A stretch of 64,000 nucleotides of DNA from Beroe forskalii (GCA_011033025.1 WFMF01000636.1:20329-84328), one strand, 5' to 3'; shown: positions 32,832-46,365, counted from the stretch's first letter. Notes: a model not told the origin generated them from the sequence alone. Numbers and translations: made by a program.

Positions 32832-34676
32832 ATGACAGACGTGGAGCTGTGTAAGTTCATATCTAAGCGGGGGTGGAGACAGTGCAAGGCGGACAGAGTG
32901 CTACATCTAGACAAGGAGTATCCGCACCTAGACAAGTATCTCCACACTGAGATGGTGCTGGATTGGATAGCTGCCAAGAGAGCCAAACAGGACCATGTAA
33001 CAGGTAGGTGCTGGATTGGATAGCTGCCAAGAGAGCCAAACAGGACCATGTCACAGGTAGGTGCTGGATTGGATAGCTGCCAAGAGAGCCAAACAGGACC
33101 ATGTCACAGGTAGGTGCTGGATTGGATAGCTGCCAAGAGAGCCAAACAGGACCATGTCACAGGTAGGTGCTGGATTGGATAGCTGCCAAGAGAGGCAAAA
33201 AGGACCATGTCACAGGTAGGTGCTGGATTGGATAGCTGCCAAGAGAGCCAAACAGGACCATGTCACAGGTAGGTGCTGGATTGGATAGCTGCCAAGAGAG
33301 CCAAACAGGACCATGTCACAGGTAGGTCCTGGATTGGATAGCTGCCAAGATAGCCAAACAGGACCATGTCACAGGTAGGTGCTGGATTGGATAGCCAAAC
33401 AGGACCATGTCACAGGTAGGTGCTGGATTGGATAGCTGCCAAGAGAGCCAAACAGAACATGCTGGTGCTGGATTGGATATCGGCCAAGAGGCTAAAAGGA
33501 CCATGCCAGGTAGGTGCTCTTGGATAGCTGCCAAATAGTGCTGGATTGGATAGCTGCCAAGAGAGCCAAACAGGACCATGTAAAAATAAGTGCTGGATTG
33601 GATAGCTGCCAAGAGAGCCAAACAGGACCATGTCACAGGTAGGTGCTGGATTGGATAGCTGCCAAGAGAGCCAAGCAGGACCATGTCACAGGTAGGTGCT
33701 GGATTGGATAGCTGCCAAGAGAGGCAAAAAGGACCATGTCACAGGTAGGTGCTGGATTGGATAGCTGCCAAGAGAGCCAAACAGGACCATGTCACAGGTA
33801 GGCCGCCGGGTTTATTCCAGTGTTTAGAACAATAGGACAAACTTCAAACAAACATAATTGTCCATTGATTTTGATTTTGTTTCATTTTTAGTTTTTAAGA
33901 TGTTTAACGGTCTTTCGGACATCATTACCAGTAACTCGTTTCCTCAGATTTCTGGGACTGTTCGATCAACCTTCACCTGAACACCACCTACCAAGACATC
34001 ATCAGAAAGTACCTCCGGTCCCTCAAGTACGAAGTGTCCTACGTCTGTAGGACCCGGGAGGTGGCAGAGTATAACAACTTCCAATCATTTGCGCTGGCTC
34101 GGCGCCAACTGGACAGTCTCCTGGCCGGAGAGAGTGTGAAGTTGTCAGAGCGGTGTGGAGTGGTGAACTGCAATCACGTGACATCCAGCCCTCCACCAAT
34201 CAGATGCCCTGAATCTGAGCGAGATAAGGAATGTGGTGGAGGACGTTGTATTGACCAACGGTAAGCATGACGACATTGTCAGTGCAGACGGCCCAGGCGC
34301 GAGTAACCATGGCAACCCGAGCACCAGTAACCATGGCAACCCGATCATCTCAACCAATGAGAATGCGGGTAGCTGTCACGTGGTGACGATCAGACTAGTG
34401 GAGTCTCCCACGTGTGAGATAGTGGTTGTAGAGGACACGCCCCCTACTAACGGACACACCCACTCCGGCTACAAACACTGGTTCATCCTGGCGGACAACT
34501 CCGTGTTCGTGTCGCTGTCTGCGACCACTGTAGACAAACTGACGCCAGAGATCAGGAAGTGGGGCGAGGAGAGTAGGATCTGTGTGGTGATGGTCAGTGA
34601 GGTGGGAGAGGGGGATATAGAGGTGAGGATCAACAGTCGGTGTGGTAGTGGACTCACTAGCGCACTCCCACGCTGA
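32832..34676 (+). CDS. Unknown three-exon gene nested in a TSC2 intron (255 aa)
   Basis: I do not recognise the family. Exon 1 is 32832-33003, exon 2 33948-34260, exon 3 34394-34676. Phases fit exactly: ACA G plus AT gives Asp at the first junction; CG plus A gives Arg at the second (donor GTAAGC, acceptor GATCAG). The start ATG lies seven bases after a 3' splice site (CTCTCCAG), so a leader exon is likely. The protein starts MTDVELCKFISKRGW, contains DKEYPHLDKYLHTEM, then TTYQDIIRKYLRSLKYEV, a Cys-rich middle (RCGVVNCNH, ECGGGRC) and a C-terminal part with KHWFILADNSVFVSLSATT. There is no signal peptide or membrane segment. Intron 1 begins with a 53-bp minisatellite made of the exon end and donor. 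Only the first donor keeps the frame; the next unit introduces a stop. Confidence 0.7.
32955..33799. repeat. 53-bp minisatellite spanning an exon/intron border
   Basis: About sixteen units starting GTGCTGGATTGGATAGCTGC and ending ACCATGTCACAGGTAG. The first unit (32955-33007) is the last 49 coding bases of exon 1 of the nested gene plus its donor; the others repeat both, so the intron opens with an array of intact 5' splice sites (CAG/GTAGGT). A few units are shortened (33379-33600). Minus-strand frames across the array are artefacts of the repeat. Confidence 0.93.
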
Positions 34677-34734
34677 TGCACTTATATAGCACATTCCACA
34701 CATCATATTGGTACATCATATCTGTTCATTTCTT

Positions 34735-34845
34735 GAATACCAGATCATACCTCATACCCGAACACCATACCAGTACATACCTCATACCAGTACATACCTC
34801 ATACCAGTACATACCTCATACCTAATACCAGTACATTCCTCTAAT
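34735..34845. repeat. CATACCAGTA short tandem repeat
   Basis: Words CCAGTACATACCTCATA recur about five times just 3' of the nested gene. Confidence 0.75.
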
Positions 34846-35115
34846 CAATACATTATACCGCTACACCAGGGCATGGAGCCAAGAGACTGACAAACCAACT
34901 GATGCACATTTACTCATCTACCACGAACTTCGAAGATATCATAGCACGTAGGTCGTCAATGACAACACAAAAGAACTCTGATGCAACCATCATTTGGCAG
35001 AAACACTGAAAACAGCTTTCTGCAGAGCTGAAAGATTTCCAAATCCTGAGTTTGACCCTAAAACGCAGGCTTAGCCGGGATAAGTTAGCAGGGCTAAGTT
35101 AGCCCATAGTCTCAC

Positions 35116-38100
35116 CTTGCTGACGGATGAGAGGATAGCGTCACAGTGGTGCTGCTTAGGGCACCTCCTTTCCTTATTCCAGAGCGAGGTACTGAGCAGG
35201 TACATGGTGCTTATCTGGGTCTCCTGGGGAGCTACAAAGGAGGCCTGCGCAGGGGCAGCCTCCAGGAAGGAACACATCGTGAAGATGATGGTGTGTTCAA
35301 GGGATCGGATAGAGATCAGCATCCGCATCAACTGGAATAGGGATTAGTTAGGAGTGGGAAGAGTTAACATCCGCATCAACTGAAATCAGAGAGAGAGGTT
35401 TGCTAAGTAACTAAAAGTGTTATGGATATAGTTTAAATATCTACAACAAATGAAATCAGAAGTTAGTTCAGAGTTCCGTGAAAATAGATCAGCATCTGCA
35501 TCAATTACTGATATCAAATGTTCGTTTGCCTGTGAAAATATATTTTAATTGGCAGTAACATGTCTGCCAAAAATCTACAAATAATGTGGACCTTGATCAA
35601 TAATCTTTGCTCCTTGAAATTGAGTTGCAATTCTTTAATTTTTATTGCTTTTATTAAAATGTTTATTGAAGAACTACAGAATCTCACGTAGTTTCTATAT
35701 CGATGAAGAAAGTTTGTTTTCATTTATCTATTTATATTTTCATTTCTGTACATAATATCGTAAGTAGCTGAATTGTAAATATTACAAAATATACATTTAT
35801 TTTTAACCTGCTAAACAGTGTATTATCAATGTTTTCTCGTGAAGGGTAACAGCACCTTTTTCGTTACAATATGTTAACATGGCTATTTCTTCAGAGCTTC
35901 AGGGGATGAAGGGGGAGGGAAAGGAAAATTAAGTTATCTATTTTTAACAAATTTACAGAGTGAAGTTAGAATTGAGTTATCTATATTTTATTAACAAAGT
36001 ACAACAAAGTGAAGTTAGAAGTCACCGAAACCACCTACGGATTTGAGGGACTGAGAGGCGGGGTGGGTGACGCCTACTGAGATGTCCTTGGGCACGACAC
36101 ACCGCACTTGGCAGATGTAGAGCATCATGCAGTGCACACAGGAGGGAGGCACGATGGCGAACTGAGCCACTGTCTGGATGTACTTCAGACACTCCTGAAT
36201 CTGGGAGGGGAGGGTGGGGGTTATAAATACTCCTGTATCTGGGAGGGTGAGGATTTAGCGGGGCAGTCTTGAGGGGAGGTTAGGGGTTAAGTGGAACCGT
36301 ATTGTAAGCGAATATAAGGAAACATGGGGTATCAACTTGCTCGGCAGGAAGCTTGACCGAAACAAGTGGCTCAAACATATTATGCGGAGCGTAATTCATC
36401 AAGGACTTACGATTTAGTGCTACATAATATTGATTGATAATCTCTTCAATTCAAATCATTGATAATACCTTCATTTCAATTTACCTGTATCTCCTCGATG
36501 GGTTGCTTGGTAGCGGGAGCGTAACACTCCCTGAAGACTGCCAGCAACAGCTGCTCGTCCATATACGTGGCGTTAGTCTTAGTCACGTCTCCCAGAAACT
36601 TCAGCACGTCAATGGTCTTACCACGAGCCACCATCTGAGGGAGGAGCTGCTTCTCTATGTAGCTGCCTGCAAAGGGAGTTGGTAGATTGCTAATATGATA
36701 GTATTATAGGGGATTAGGGGATAGTTTGATATAACTGCAGATTTGGGAATTACAGTATGCAGACAGTGAATGCAGACAGTTTGAGCAGAGCAGAGGGGGC
36801 CATAGTACAATAGCCGGTAGGATAGAAAAACAAGGATCAACGACAGAATAGCTTCCAAATTTATTCTTCAGAATTCATTGCCAGAGATATCATCACAAAC
36901 TCACTAATATGCTCTTCGAGGAGATGAAGGTTAGAACCGCTTTGAGTCAGAGACAAAAGCAGGTTGAAACAAGGTTCTAGATCGTCTCTGTGACACGACT
37001 TGATGTACTGGAACAGCGTCTGACGCATCGACCCCAACTGGTCTGCCTGAAATTAACAAAATAGCATGTTACACTTCATCACATGTAAGCATGTAGGATA
37101 GATACAGAATATACGTCATGGTGAAACATGGTCATCCAAAGTCCCATAACAAAAAGTAAGAAGTCCAAAAATCAAAATATTTCAAGTCAAATACTAACAT
37201 ACTACATAAGATATGTTAGGCAACACTTTTTCTGCAACGATCAGTTACCAGTACTCGGTTTCTATTATAACTATTAATTATACATTTATCCGTTAAATAG
37301 ACTAACATGGCTGCTGACAAGAGCACACAGGAACCCTATAACGGTGTGCCGTGCCTCCACAGGGCCTTCCTTTGCAATGTCCTGCACTGCAACCCATAGT
37401 GACTTGATGGCATTCTGTAAGGTTATTTAGAAGTGTAGAGTTATGAGAACTGTGTTTGGAGTCAGCATTCATGAATACTTTCTATATGCTGACTTGATTT
37501 CTTTCTTTAATAAATTGAAAATTGGGATGATTTATCTGATTTTTCAAGAAATTTGATTTTTCAATGAAACATGAATACGGTTAGTATGTTCTGCATGCCT
37601 GGATACAAACCTTTTCTAGCCTCTTTTCTTCGACTTTCTCAACCAGGTGCTTCAGTAACTTCAATCTATTCGGTAGGTTTCCTTTCCCAAGTTCCTGCGA
37701 TGAAACTGCAATATTTAACTAAATCCAATCGTGTCAACAATTTTGTTAACACCTTATAACCTTATTATTTACTTCCATTAATTGTGCTAAAATACGATAT
37801 GTTTTCAACACTACTTATTGATTTAATTCTTACTTTTCTTAATCAGAATATTTATTACAATATTAAGAATAATAATCAGAATGTTAATTAGAATATTGAG
37901 TGAAGTGAAACGATTATATTATTAAAATTGATATTGGAACAGCAGACTATTGTGTTACGTGAGAGTATTTTGATAACTTTTACCAGAAGTGCTGCAATCT
38001 AATCAATCACTGTCTCCAAAGTTAGTAGGCAAAGATAATGAATCTGATTGACTTAGGTATCTAATTTATAGGCATCTATTTTATTATTTTCTATTGTGTA

Positions 38101-39759
38101 CCACGTACTGTATAGCTATAAACATCCATCTATATCCATATACTCATATATTCAAGTTACAGGCAAATGAAACAGTTTTCAGACATTTGTTTGCACTATG
38201 ATACTCATGATACTATACTTTGCTCTAATTTCCCTTGCCTTTATCCAAGCATCCGGACTTTCTGCAGAGCTACTTGCCACTGAAAAACTAGAAGCAGCCC
38301 TTGCCGACAAATGTGAGCTCAAAAGGTTGTACCAATCATACAAGCACACCCATCGCCACACAAGGCCCCCCGGCGAGGAGAAAGAGAGACTCAGACTGTT
38401 TGAGGCGGAAATTGAAGAGATCGTAGAACTTCGCAAAGACCCCCTCGTTACTTGGCATGTCGGGGTGCATCTCATGACGGACTTTTCTCTTGAGGAAAAG
38501 AACCTAATGCTCGGTCTAAGACGAAATGCGAACTTCTCCCAAGATAGTTCAGGAAGAGAGAACTTATTGTTAAGGGCTGAGAAAGTTTTCCCAGACAGAC
38601 CTATACCAAGCGAGTTTGACCTGTGGAGAAGGAGGGACCTGGTTGGAAAGGTTGAGAAGCAGTTGAAGGGAAGCTGTTGGGCCCACGTTGCTGCTTCCAT
38701 CATACAAGCTCTCCGCTCTGTCTGGACAGGAAGCCTGGAAAATCTATCTGTACAGGAACTGTACGATTGTGCTAATGACATTGGGTACACAGTGAAACAT
38801 GGAGGGAGTGTGGAGAAGGCGTATCAATATGTTATGCGCTACAAGAGGCTAGGCTTTGAGAAGGACTTTCCTGAAACTTCAAGTCAATGGGGATCAGATA
38901 CTTTATGCGCAACGTACTGGGAAAGCCGCAATGCATTGGCAGAATACACTGTAACTGATTGGTTCGTCATGCCACGAACAGTGGAGGACTTGTTGTACCA
39001 CGTGACCTACACCTCACCAGTAGCTGTTGCTATTGGAACAACAGTCGACAGATTGGAATCCTTCAGAGGGGGAATATACACCGCCCGCCAATGTGATGCA
39101 AAGCCAGATCATGGGGTGGTGGTGGTTGGCTTCACTCGGTACGCTTACATTCTCAAGAATACGTGGGGGAGTCAGTGGGGCACTGCTGGGTATATGTATT
39201 GGAACAGGTATGGAAGGAGATGCCTTCTCTTGTGGTACATGACGAGCATACTTATGGAGCCAAGACATAAAGCTAGTGATGGAGATCAGTCTTCTCAATG
39301 GAGCAGGATATGGCCCCGATGGAGAACCAAAAAGCAGCTTATTTAGATAACAAATAGTAGATGAATTACTTTATGTCAGTTCATTTAAACGATTATAAAG
39401 CCAGATGTCAATTATCATGATAGGAATTTAGGATTGTTCATAATATGCTCATATGGGTATGGGGTCAGTTGAGGCATACCCATAATTATGTATTATGGGA
39501 ATTGTATTTGGGATTTCTAATGTATCGCTGTTTTTCATTGGTTACGAACTGTGTTTGAAACTTTCAAAGTTCAAAAGTTGAAAGTGAGTTTAATATCAGC
39601 CTCACTTTCTGTCAAACTAACATTTAGGGTGTAGGTGTCAAGGTTGAACTCCTCAGGCGGGGACCTGGCGTTAACTGTGCCCCTCTGAGCGCCGCTGAAC
39701 AGGGAAGTGAACTTCGTTCTCAGGTTACTCGACGATTCCGTCTTCCGGCTACTCGACAT
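35116..39759 (-). CDS. TSC2: TSC2 (tuberin) exons 1-7, N-terminal part
   Basis: Tuberin is the GTPase-activating partner of hamartin that restrains Rheb and TORC1. Exons: 1 39622-39759, 2 37611-37694, 3 37307-37414, 4 36905-37046, 5 36485-36666, 6 36078-36200, 7 35116-35331. All junction phases agree. Similarity to tuberin is seen exon by exon: SSNLRTKFTSLF near the start, EEFNLDTYTLNELG across junction 1-2, LPNRLKLLKHLVEKVEEK, KSLWVAVQDIAKEGPVEARH, LHLLEEHIS, TKTNATYMDEQLL, and LMRMLISIRSLEHTIIFTMC (human LMRNLLGTHLGHSAIYNMC). These form the N-terminal helical-repeat region; with exons 8-11 they give about 540 residues. The start is the only Met at the head of a conserved block. Intron 1 contains a protease gene on the other strand. 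Confidence 0.88.
38198..39346 (+). CDS. Papain-family (C1A) cysteine protease, possibly damaged at the C-terminus
   Basis: Intronless gene in TSC2 intron 1, opposite strand. Residues 1-20 are a hydrophobic signal peptide; an I29-like propeptide follows. The catalytic Cys lies in KGSCWAHVAA (about residue 165), the His in DHGVVVVGF (about 303) and the Asn in LKNTWGSQWG (about 316). The oxyanion Gln appears one residue closer to the Cys than in papain (QLKGSC). It is thus a divergent secreted or lysosomal-type peptidase. After GYMYWNRY the frame no longer looks like the family; a neighbouring frame gives GDAFSCGT, resembling the usual late Cys-Gly motif, so an indel near 39210 may have replaced the true end with about 50 unrelated residues. 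An ATG ten bases downstream is an alternative start. Confidence 0.8.
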   Translation: MILMILYFALISLAFIQASGLSAELLATEKLEAALADKCELKRLYQSYKHTHRHTRPPGEEKERLRLFEAEIEEIVELRKDPLVTWHVGVHLMTDFSLEEKNLMLGLRRNANFSQDSSGRENLLLRAEKVFPDRPIPSEFDLWRRRDLVGKVEKQLKGSCWAHVAASIIQALRSVWTGSLENLSVQELYDCANDIGYTVKHGGSVEKAYQYVMRYKRLGFEKDFPETSSQWGSDTLCATYWESRNALAEYTVTDWFVMPRTVEDLLYHVTYTSPVAVAIGTTVDRLESFRGGIYTARQCDAKPDHGVVVVGFTRYAYILKNTWGSQWGTAGYMYWNRYGRRCLLLWYMTSILMEPRHKASDGDQSSQWSRIWPRWRTKKQLI

Positions 39760-40620
39760 AAAACCCTTCCTCCTCCTCTTCCACTACCACAACACGACTG
39801 CTTCACGTGTAGGTCACGTGCAAATCACGTGATTTCTGAGAGTTTTAAAGATCACGTGTTCAGCAGGTCACGTGTTAGCAGGTCATTTGTTACGTTGCAT
39901 TCCACGTGATGAAGTGGGTCAGTGGGGGCGTTCCATCGTGCTAGGGAGAGATGGTGATTATGCTTCTTAGATAATAGATACCTATGGTTATTGCCTATTG
40001 GTTAAAAATGTAAACATACGGTATGTACACTTGTACAACCTTTTTGAGAAACTCACTACAGAGAAAATTGTGTTGCATTTAAAGTTTATTTTAAAACCTT
40101 CAAAGGAATTGCAGCATTCAAAAAATATTGATGTATGGTGCGTGCAGAGCAGATCGAAATTGTACAATCCTAAAAGCATTACGATAAAATTTTGATTTAA
40201 CATAGAATAAGAGAGGTGAAAATTATTAATAAGATCATGAACTAATCTGCAAGAAAACACACTAGTTACTAGATGGATTCATTGCAACATTCCAATTGAT
40301 AAACCGTACATTGTACAAACAGCTATAAATATAAATTAGGTAATATAATAAATATTAATAAGTTAGCTGAAAAACAAAATGAAAAACTACAATAAATAAA
40401 GTTTAATTTCAATATCTGAAAAAATGGAAAAAATCCAATTACTATTTAATAAACAGTGTTTATTACCAAATAAATTAATAAAACTAACAACAAGAATTTT
40501 AAAAACATGAAATAGAATAACTGAGCAATTAAAAAGTTGATTATCAATCACAATTTTGTACAAAAGTGACTGAAAAGTGACTGGAAAGTAAATAGAAATA
40601 CCAGAAATTCAGAAACTTTC
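39347..40620. other. Remainder of TSC2 intron 1, exon 1 and upstream region
   Basis: Apart from TSC2 exon 1 (39622-39759) no coding is seen. About 39780-39910, just upstream of the TSC2 start, holds several CACGTG words (E-box-like: AGGTCACGTG, AATCACGTGA, GATCACGTGT, TCCACGTGA), a candidate promoter region. Confidence 0.5.
39800..39912 (-). promoter_or_regulatory. CACGTG cluster upstream of TSC2
   Basis: Six CACGTG or near words occur within about 110 bases, 45-150 bases upstream of the TSC2 start codon (CTTCACGTG, GTCACGTGC, ATCACGTGA, ATCACGTGT, GTCACGTGT, TCCACGTGA). CACGTG is the core of bHLH-zip sites, including the CLEAR element of MiT/TFE factors, which act with the TOR pathway in animals. 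The link is inference; only the clustering is seen. Confidence 0.55.
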
Positions 40621-41596
40621 TCAGAATTGTTTCCTGCCCCTACCCTGAAGCTGGGCTATCTGTTGCTGTAACCTGTTCACCTCTCTTCCATGTTCCTGCC
40701 TCTCTGCGGCTAGCTTCCGTTTAAAAGTGTCTGCGGATGAGTTGTGTGCGGCTCTCACCTTGAAATTATGGAGCTTTTCTTCATATTCCTTGGTCATCTG
40801 AAATTAATTCGGGGTAATGAAAAAATCAAGTAACTATCAAAGTATCAACACGAGAAATTTCTAAAAATACAGTAAGCATTTTTATTTTATTATCATCTCA
40901 TACTGGCCAATAATTTATGAACATTCCTAATGAAGTTATAAACAACCCAAAGGTCTTTATGAACATTATTTTTGGGCTAATTTATCAACAATTAACAAAT
41001 ATCGAATCAATATACAGACGATGCTGAATATCTAACTTAATAAAACTTGAGCCTTACCTTAGCAACCTCCTCCACCCTGGCCCTGTGGCCCTCTTGAACC
41101 TGGTTCCTCAGCGTATCTATCTCCTCCTGGAACCTCGTCACCTGACTCTCGTGCCCTGACTTCAGCTCCCGGATATCCCTCTCAAGTTCCTTCCTCACTT
41201 CCTCCACCCTGTCAGCCGCCTCCTCCTTCTCCTTTACTAGTTCTATGGTGTGAGCAGCCAGGGTCTTGGTGTGTAGCTCCTGGAGGTCACAATGTGCAGC
41301 CGACAGCTCCTTAAAGTCTTCTTTGAGCTTCTGATCCATTTGCATGGATACTATCTTGTCGAGGATGGTGTTTTCGTCTGCGTTCTTCTGGTCCAGAAGC
41401 TCATTGCAGGAGATTTCTTTTTCTTTGAGCTGATTTTCAAGCATTGCAATGTGACTTTCAAGGGAGACTATCTTGTTTTGAAGTGAGTCATTTTCGTTTT
41501 TCAGATTTGGAGGTAAACTCCAGAGCAAGCTTTATGTCAAGCACCAGCCGGTCCAGATCCATCGTGCTGGGCCACTTTTCTATCAACTCTTCAATC
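40621..41596 (-). CDS. Coiled-coil protein, CCDC152-like (partial, one frame break)
   Basis: Two minus-strand exons: 41058-41596 and the last exon 40621-40797 (phase 0 at GAGGTTGCTAAG/GTAAGG). The product is almost entirely heptad coiled coil (NDSLQNKIVSLESHIAMLE, ELSAAHCDLQELHTKTLAA, ELERDIRELKSGHESQV) and ends ADTFKRKLAAERQEH...GRGRKQF. Overall layout, length after the first exon and the C-terminal RRKL/FKRKL motif recall CCDC152, but coiled coils are weak evidence. Near 41508-41513 the frame breaks: one A too many in a run of five would join SKSE to NENDSLQ. The 5' exon with the start codon was not found between 41.6 and 42.4 kb. Confidence 0.6.
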
Positions 41597-42405
41597 CTAA
41601 ATAAATTGATACTAAATTCTATTTTATAATCTTGAAAAATCAATGAAGTTGAATAAAATAATAGCAATTAAAAGATTAAATTAGATACAGCACAGTCTAC
41701 AGTCTATGGGATTGAGAGAGTATCCACAACAAACAACAGCAGATACACATAACATACTATAATGCTGCTAAGTGAAATATTGTTGAGAATACTGCAGTAG
41801 TAAACTTAATTAAATGAAACATTTCATGAATGATAATTGAGTATAATGTAGGTAGGTACATGAACATCATAAGTAAGTAACGTATACTTCGATACACGTT
41901 AAGATACATGCCTGAACATTGATCATCACTCACTTTATAACCTTTTTGGGACTAAAAAGGAAAATTATGACGCAATTCAAACAAAATCTCATGATTTCAG
42001 ATATGAAATTGTACTTAAGAAAACTTAGAAAAAACTGAAATTACATTACAGTATGAAAATTACAAACTTATAATTGATAATAACATTTGACCGATTTGAC
42101 ATGCCCTTGTGAAGTTGTGAAAGGAAGTATGAACGGAAAAACAATTTAAATTATACAGTCATAAATAATATTGAAAATTGTAACAATATGTTGTAAAAAA
42201 AATTAGATTTAAATGTGAAATAGGTTTAAATTATGAACAAGTTATTAATAAGAAACAAAATATCCAAAGTAGTAAAATATATCATTGCAATTCATATTCA
42301 AAATTAAAAAAAGCATAAGTTATCAAAATAAATTAGTTCATAACAATCCTATCCTCTATCTCAGTCCAGAGGTTGACTCACAGAAATATCACTCTCTGGC
42401 AGACT
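41597..42405. other. No coding recognised
   Basis: Very AT-rich sequence between the first seen exon of the coiled-coil gene and the stop of the VPS4-like gene. The missing 5' exon of the coiled-coil gene may lie here. Confidence 0.4.
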
Positions 42406-44862
<2,457 letters not shown>

Positions 44863-45282
44863 TGTACTGGTGGTGCTCTAAAGATAAAGTACTAGATTTC
44901 TAACAAGTGATTTCAAGGGATGAAAATATAAATGCTTGGCTTTATGATGCACAATTGCACTCTTTTAAATTGAAATTTATAGATGTATTCCTACATTCAT
45001 CTAAGCTGGAGTATATTATATTCGTAAATCCCAATTGAAGCATTGCATACAAAACCAATAAGCAATCAAACTTGTCATATTGGGCATATTATTATTTAAT
45101 TTTACTTTTAATAATACGGATGATACATCACAAACTTTTCAAATGGATTGTTTTAAGTTAAGTGAAATAAGTTAAAGAATACATAATAAAGTTAAATCTG
45201 AAACATAAACAAATTGATGCATTAACCTCATAATACACCTAATGGAATGAACCTAATTTGAAAGTAAATGATTGTATAGCTA

Positions 45283-46365
45283 TCATCTAACAACCATGTT
45301 AGTTACATCACACAAAGTTTTGATATCTAAATGAATTCCGATAAAAACCAGATGCTGCAAAGAAATTCCATCACCAGAAATTTGAGAAATATCAAACATA
45401 TCACGAACTCCTTGAATCATAATCCAGCCATCTGTTGTCTGAATTTTTCCTTTCACTCTTAAAATACTCATTTTCCCAGTGTCTTCAATTTCATGAGATG
45501 TTCGATCAGTATTATCATCATAAATATCAGCCCACAATAAAGTTTCGAGAGCATTTTCTATGTCCTCCCTTTTAACAGGAGCACCTGAAGTTAAGGTGAC
45601 AGTGCTTATCCCTGTTGATAGTTTATGTTCAATTGTTTTTGGAGGATCAGCATTTGTGTAGGCATTGATTGCAAGAATAGTGTCCAAGTCTACCTGACTT
45701 TGTTTGGTATACTGAATATTACATGAGCTGTTGATACTTTGAATTTGCTGAGTTATATTATCTCGAGTTTCATCATTAATGAGGTCAAGTTTGTTTACAA
45801 TCACAACATCTGCTAGAGCTATTTGCCGTTGGCACTCTGTAATTCTGTTGTCTGCCTCCAGCAATGTTTTCCCCACATTAAGAGCATCACAAACTGTGAC
45901 AATTCCATCCAAGTAGAGTTTAGAAAGTCCTTCATCGACCCAAAAACTCTGTCCAATGTTCCCAGGGTCAGCCAAACCAGTTGTTTCAATAAGCACATAA
46001 TCAAATTTGCCTTGTTTTTCCATCAATTTTTCCAATGCAAGCACGATATCACTTTTGACACTACAGCAAAGGCACCCATTAGTCATCTCAATCCATTCTT
46101 CAAATTTCTCACTTCCTACCCCAAGTGCCCCAGGCTTCTCTACAGCCTCACCCTCTCCAAACTCATTCACAATAACAGCAATACGTTTTCCATGCTGTTC
46201 TTTGAGTATGTATGTCAGGAGAGTGGTTTTGCCTGCACCCAAGTACCCAGTAATGATAGTCACAGGTATGTCTGGCAAAGGGCTTACATCACTCTGAGTA
46301 TCAACTGCTGATCCATTTGATCCATTTGATACTGGAATCAGAATTGGGATGTTATCATCTTCCAT
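45283..46365 (-). CDS. ZNG1: COBW-domain zinc GTPase ZNG1 (CBWD) homologue
   Basis: The G3E-family GTPase that delivers zinc to methionine aminopeptidase 1. The 360-residue product shows an N-terminal short motif PILIPV near residue 8, at the place of the METAP1-docking CPELVPI motif of ZNG1; Walker [23 protein letters not shown]; the metal-binding GCLCCS (CxCC); ETTGLADP; and the NKLD guanine-specificity motif. The C-terminal CobW domain contains [18 protein letters not shown] and [10 protein letters not shown]. It is intronless, unlike the neighbouring VPS4-like and MED7 genes, which suggests intron loss or a retrocopy; the frame is fully open. It lies about 0.4 kb upstream (5') of the VPS4-like gene on the same strand. 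Confidence 0.93.
   Translation of the reverse strand: MEDDNIPILIPVSNGSNGSAVDTQSDVSPLPDIPVTIITGYLGAGKTTLLTYILKEQHGKRIAVIVNEFGEGEAVEKPGALGVGSEKFEEWIEMTNGCLCCSVKSDIVLALEKLMEKQGKFDYVLIETTGLADPGNIGQSFWVDEGLSKLYLDGIVTVCDALNVGKTLLEADNRITECQRQIALADVVIVNKLDLINDETRDNITQQIQSINSSCNIQYTKQSQVDLDTILAINAYTNADPPKTIEHKLSTGISTVTLTSGAPVKREDIENALETLLWADIYDDNTDRTSHEIEDTGKMSILRVKGKIQTTDGWIMIQGVRDMFDISQISGDGISLQHLVFIGIHLDIKTLCDVTNMVVR

Larger units (their letters stand above)
24374..35115 (-). other. 10.7-kb TSC2 intron between exons 7 and 8
   Basis: Bounded by the donor GTGAGA after exon 7 and TTCCAG before exon 8. It holds the hairpin cluster at 25134-25321, microsatellites, and the nested plus-strand gene 32832-34676. 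From 25.4 to 32.8 kb I find no coding sequence beyond chance frames. Small repeats there: CATACAAA (27050-27092), a 36-base unit TGATGCATACCCTTTAATTA at 27921, 27957 and 27993, and GGCGCC-rich repeats at 31418-31502. Confidence 0.7.

Noticed and set aside
32795-33684. Minus-strand frames with repeated WQLSNPAP-like peptides
   Set aside because: They read the 53-bp minisatellite backwards; the plus-strand gene explains the unit.
32955-33799. CRISPR-like array
   Set aside because: Units are contiguous without unique spacers, in a eukaryotic intron.
34182-34262. Suspected frameshift in the nested gene
   Set aside because: A 133-base GT-AG intron (34261-34393) joins the two frames exactly, so no indel is needed.
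38179-38790. 203-codon minus-strand frame
   Set aside because: Shadow of the papain-family protease; no domain of its own.
45823-46311. Plus-strand frames of up to 162 codons
   Set aside because: Shadows of the ZNG1 coding strand.
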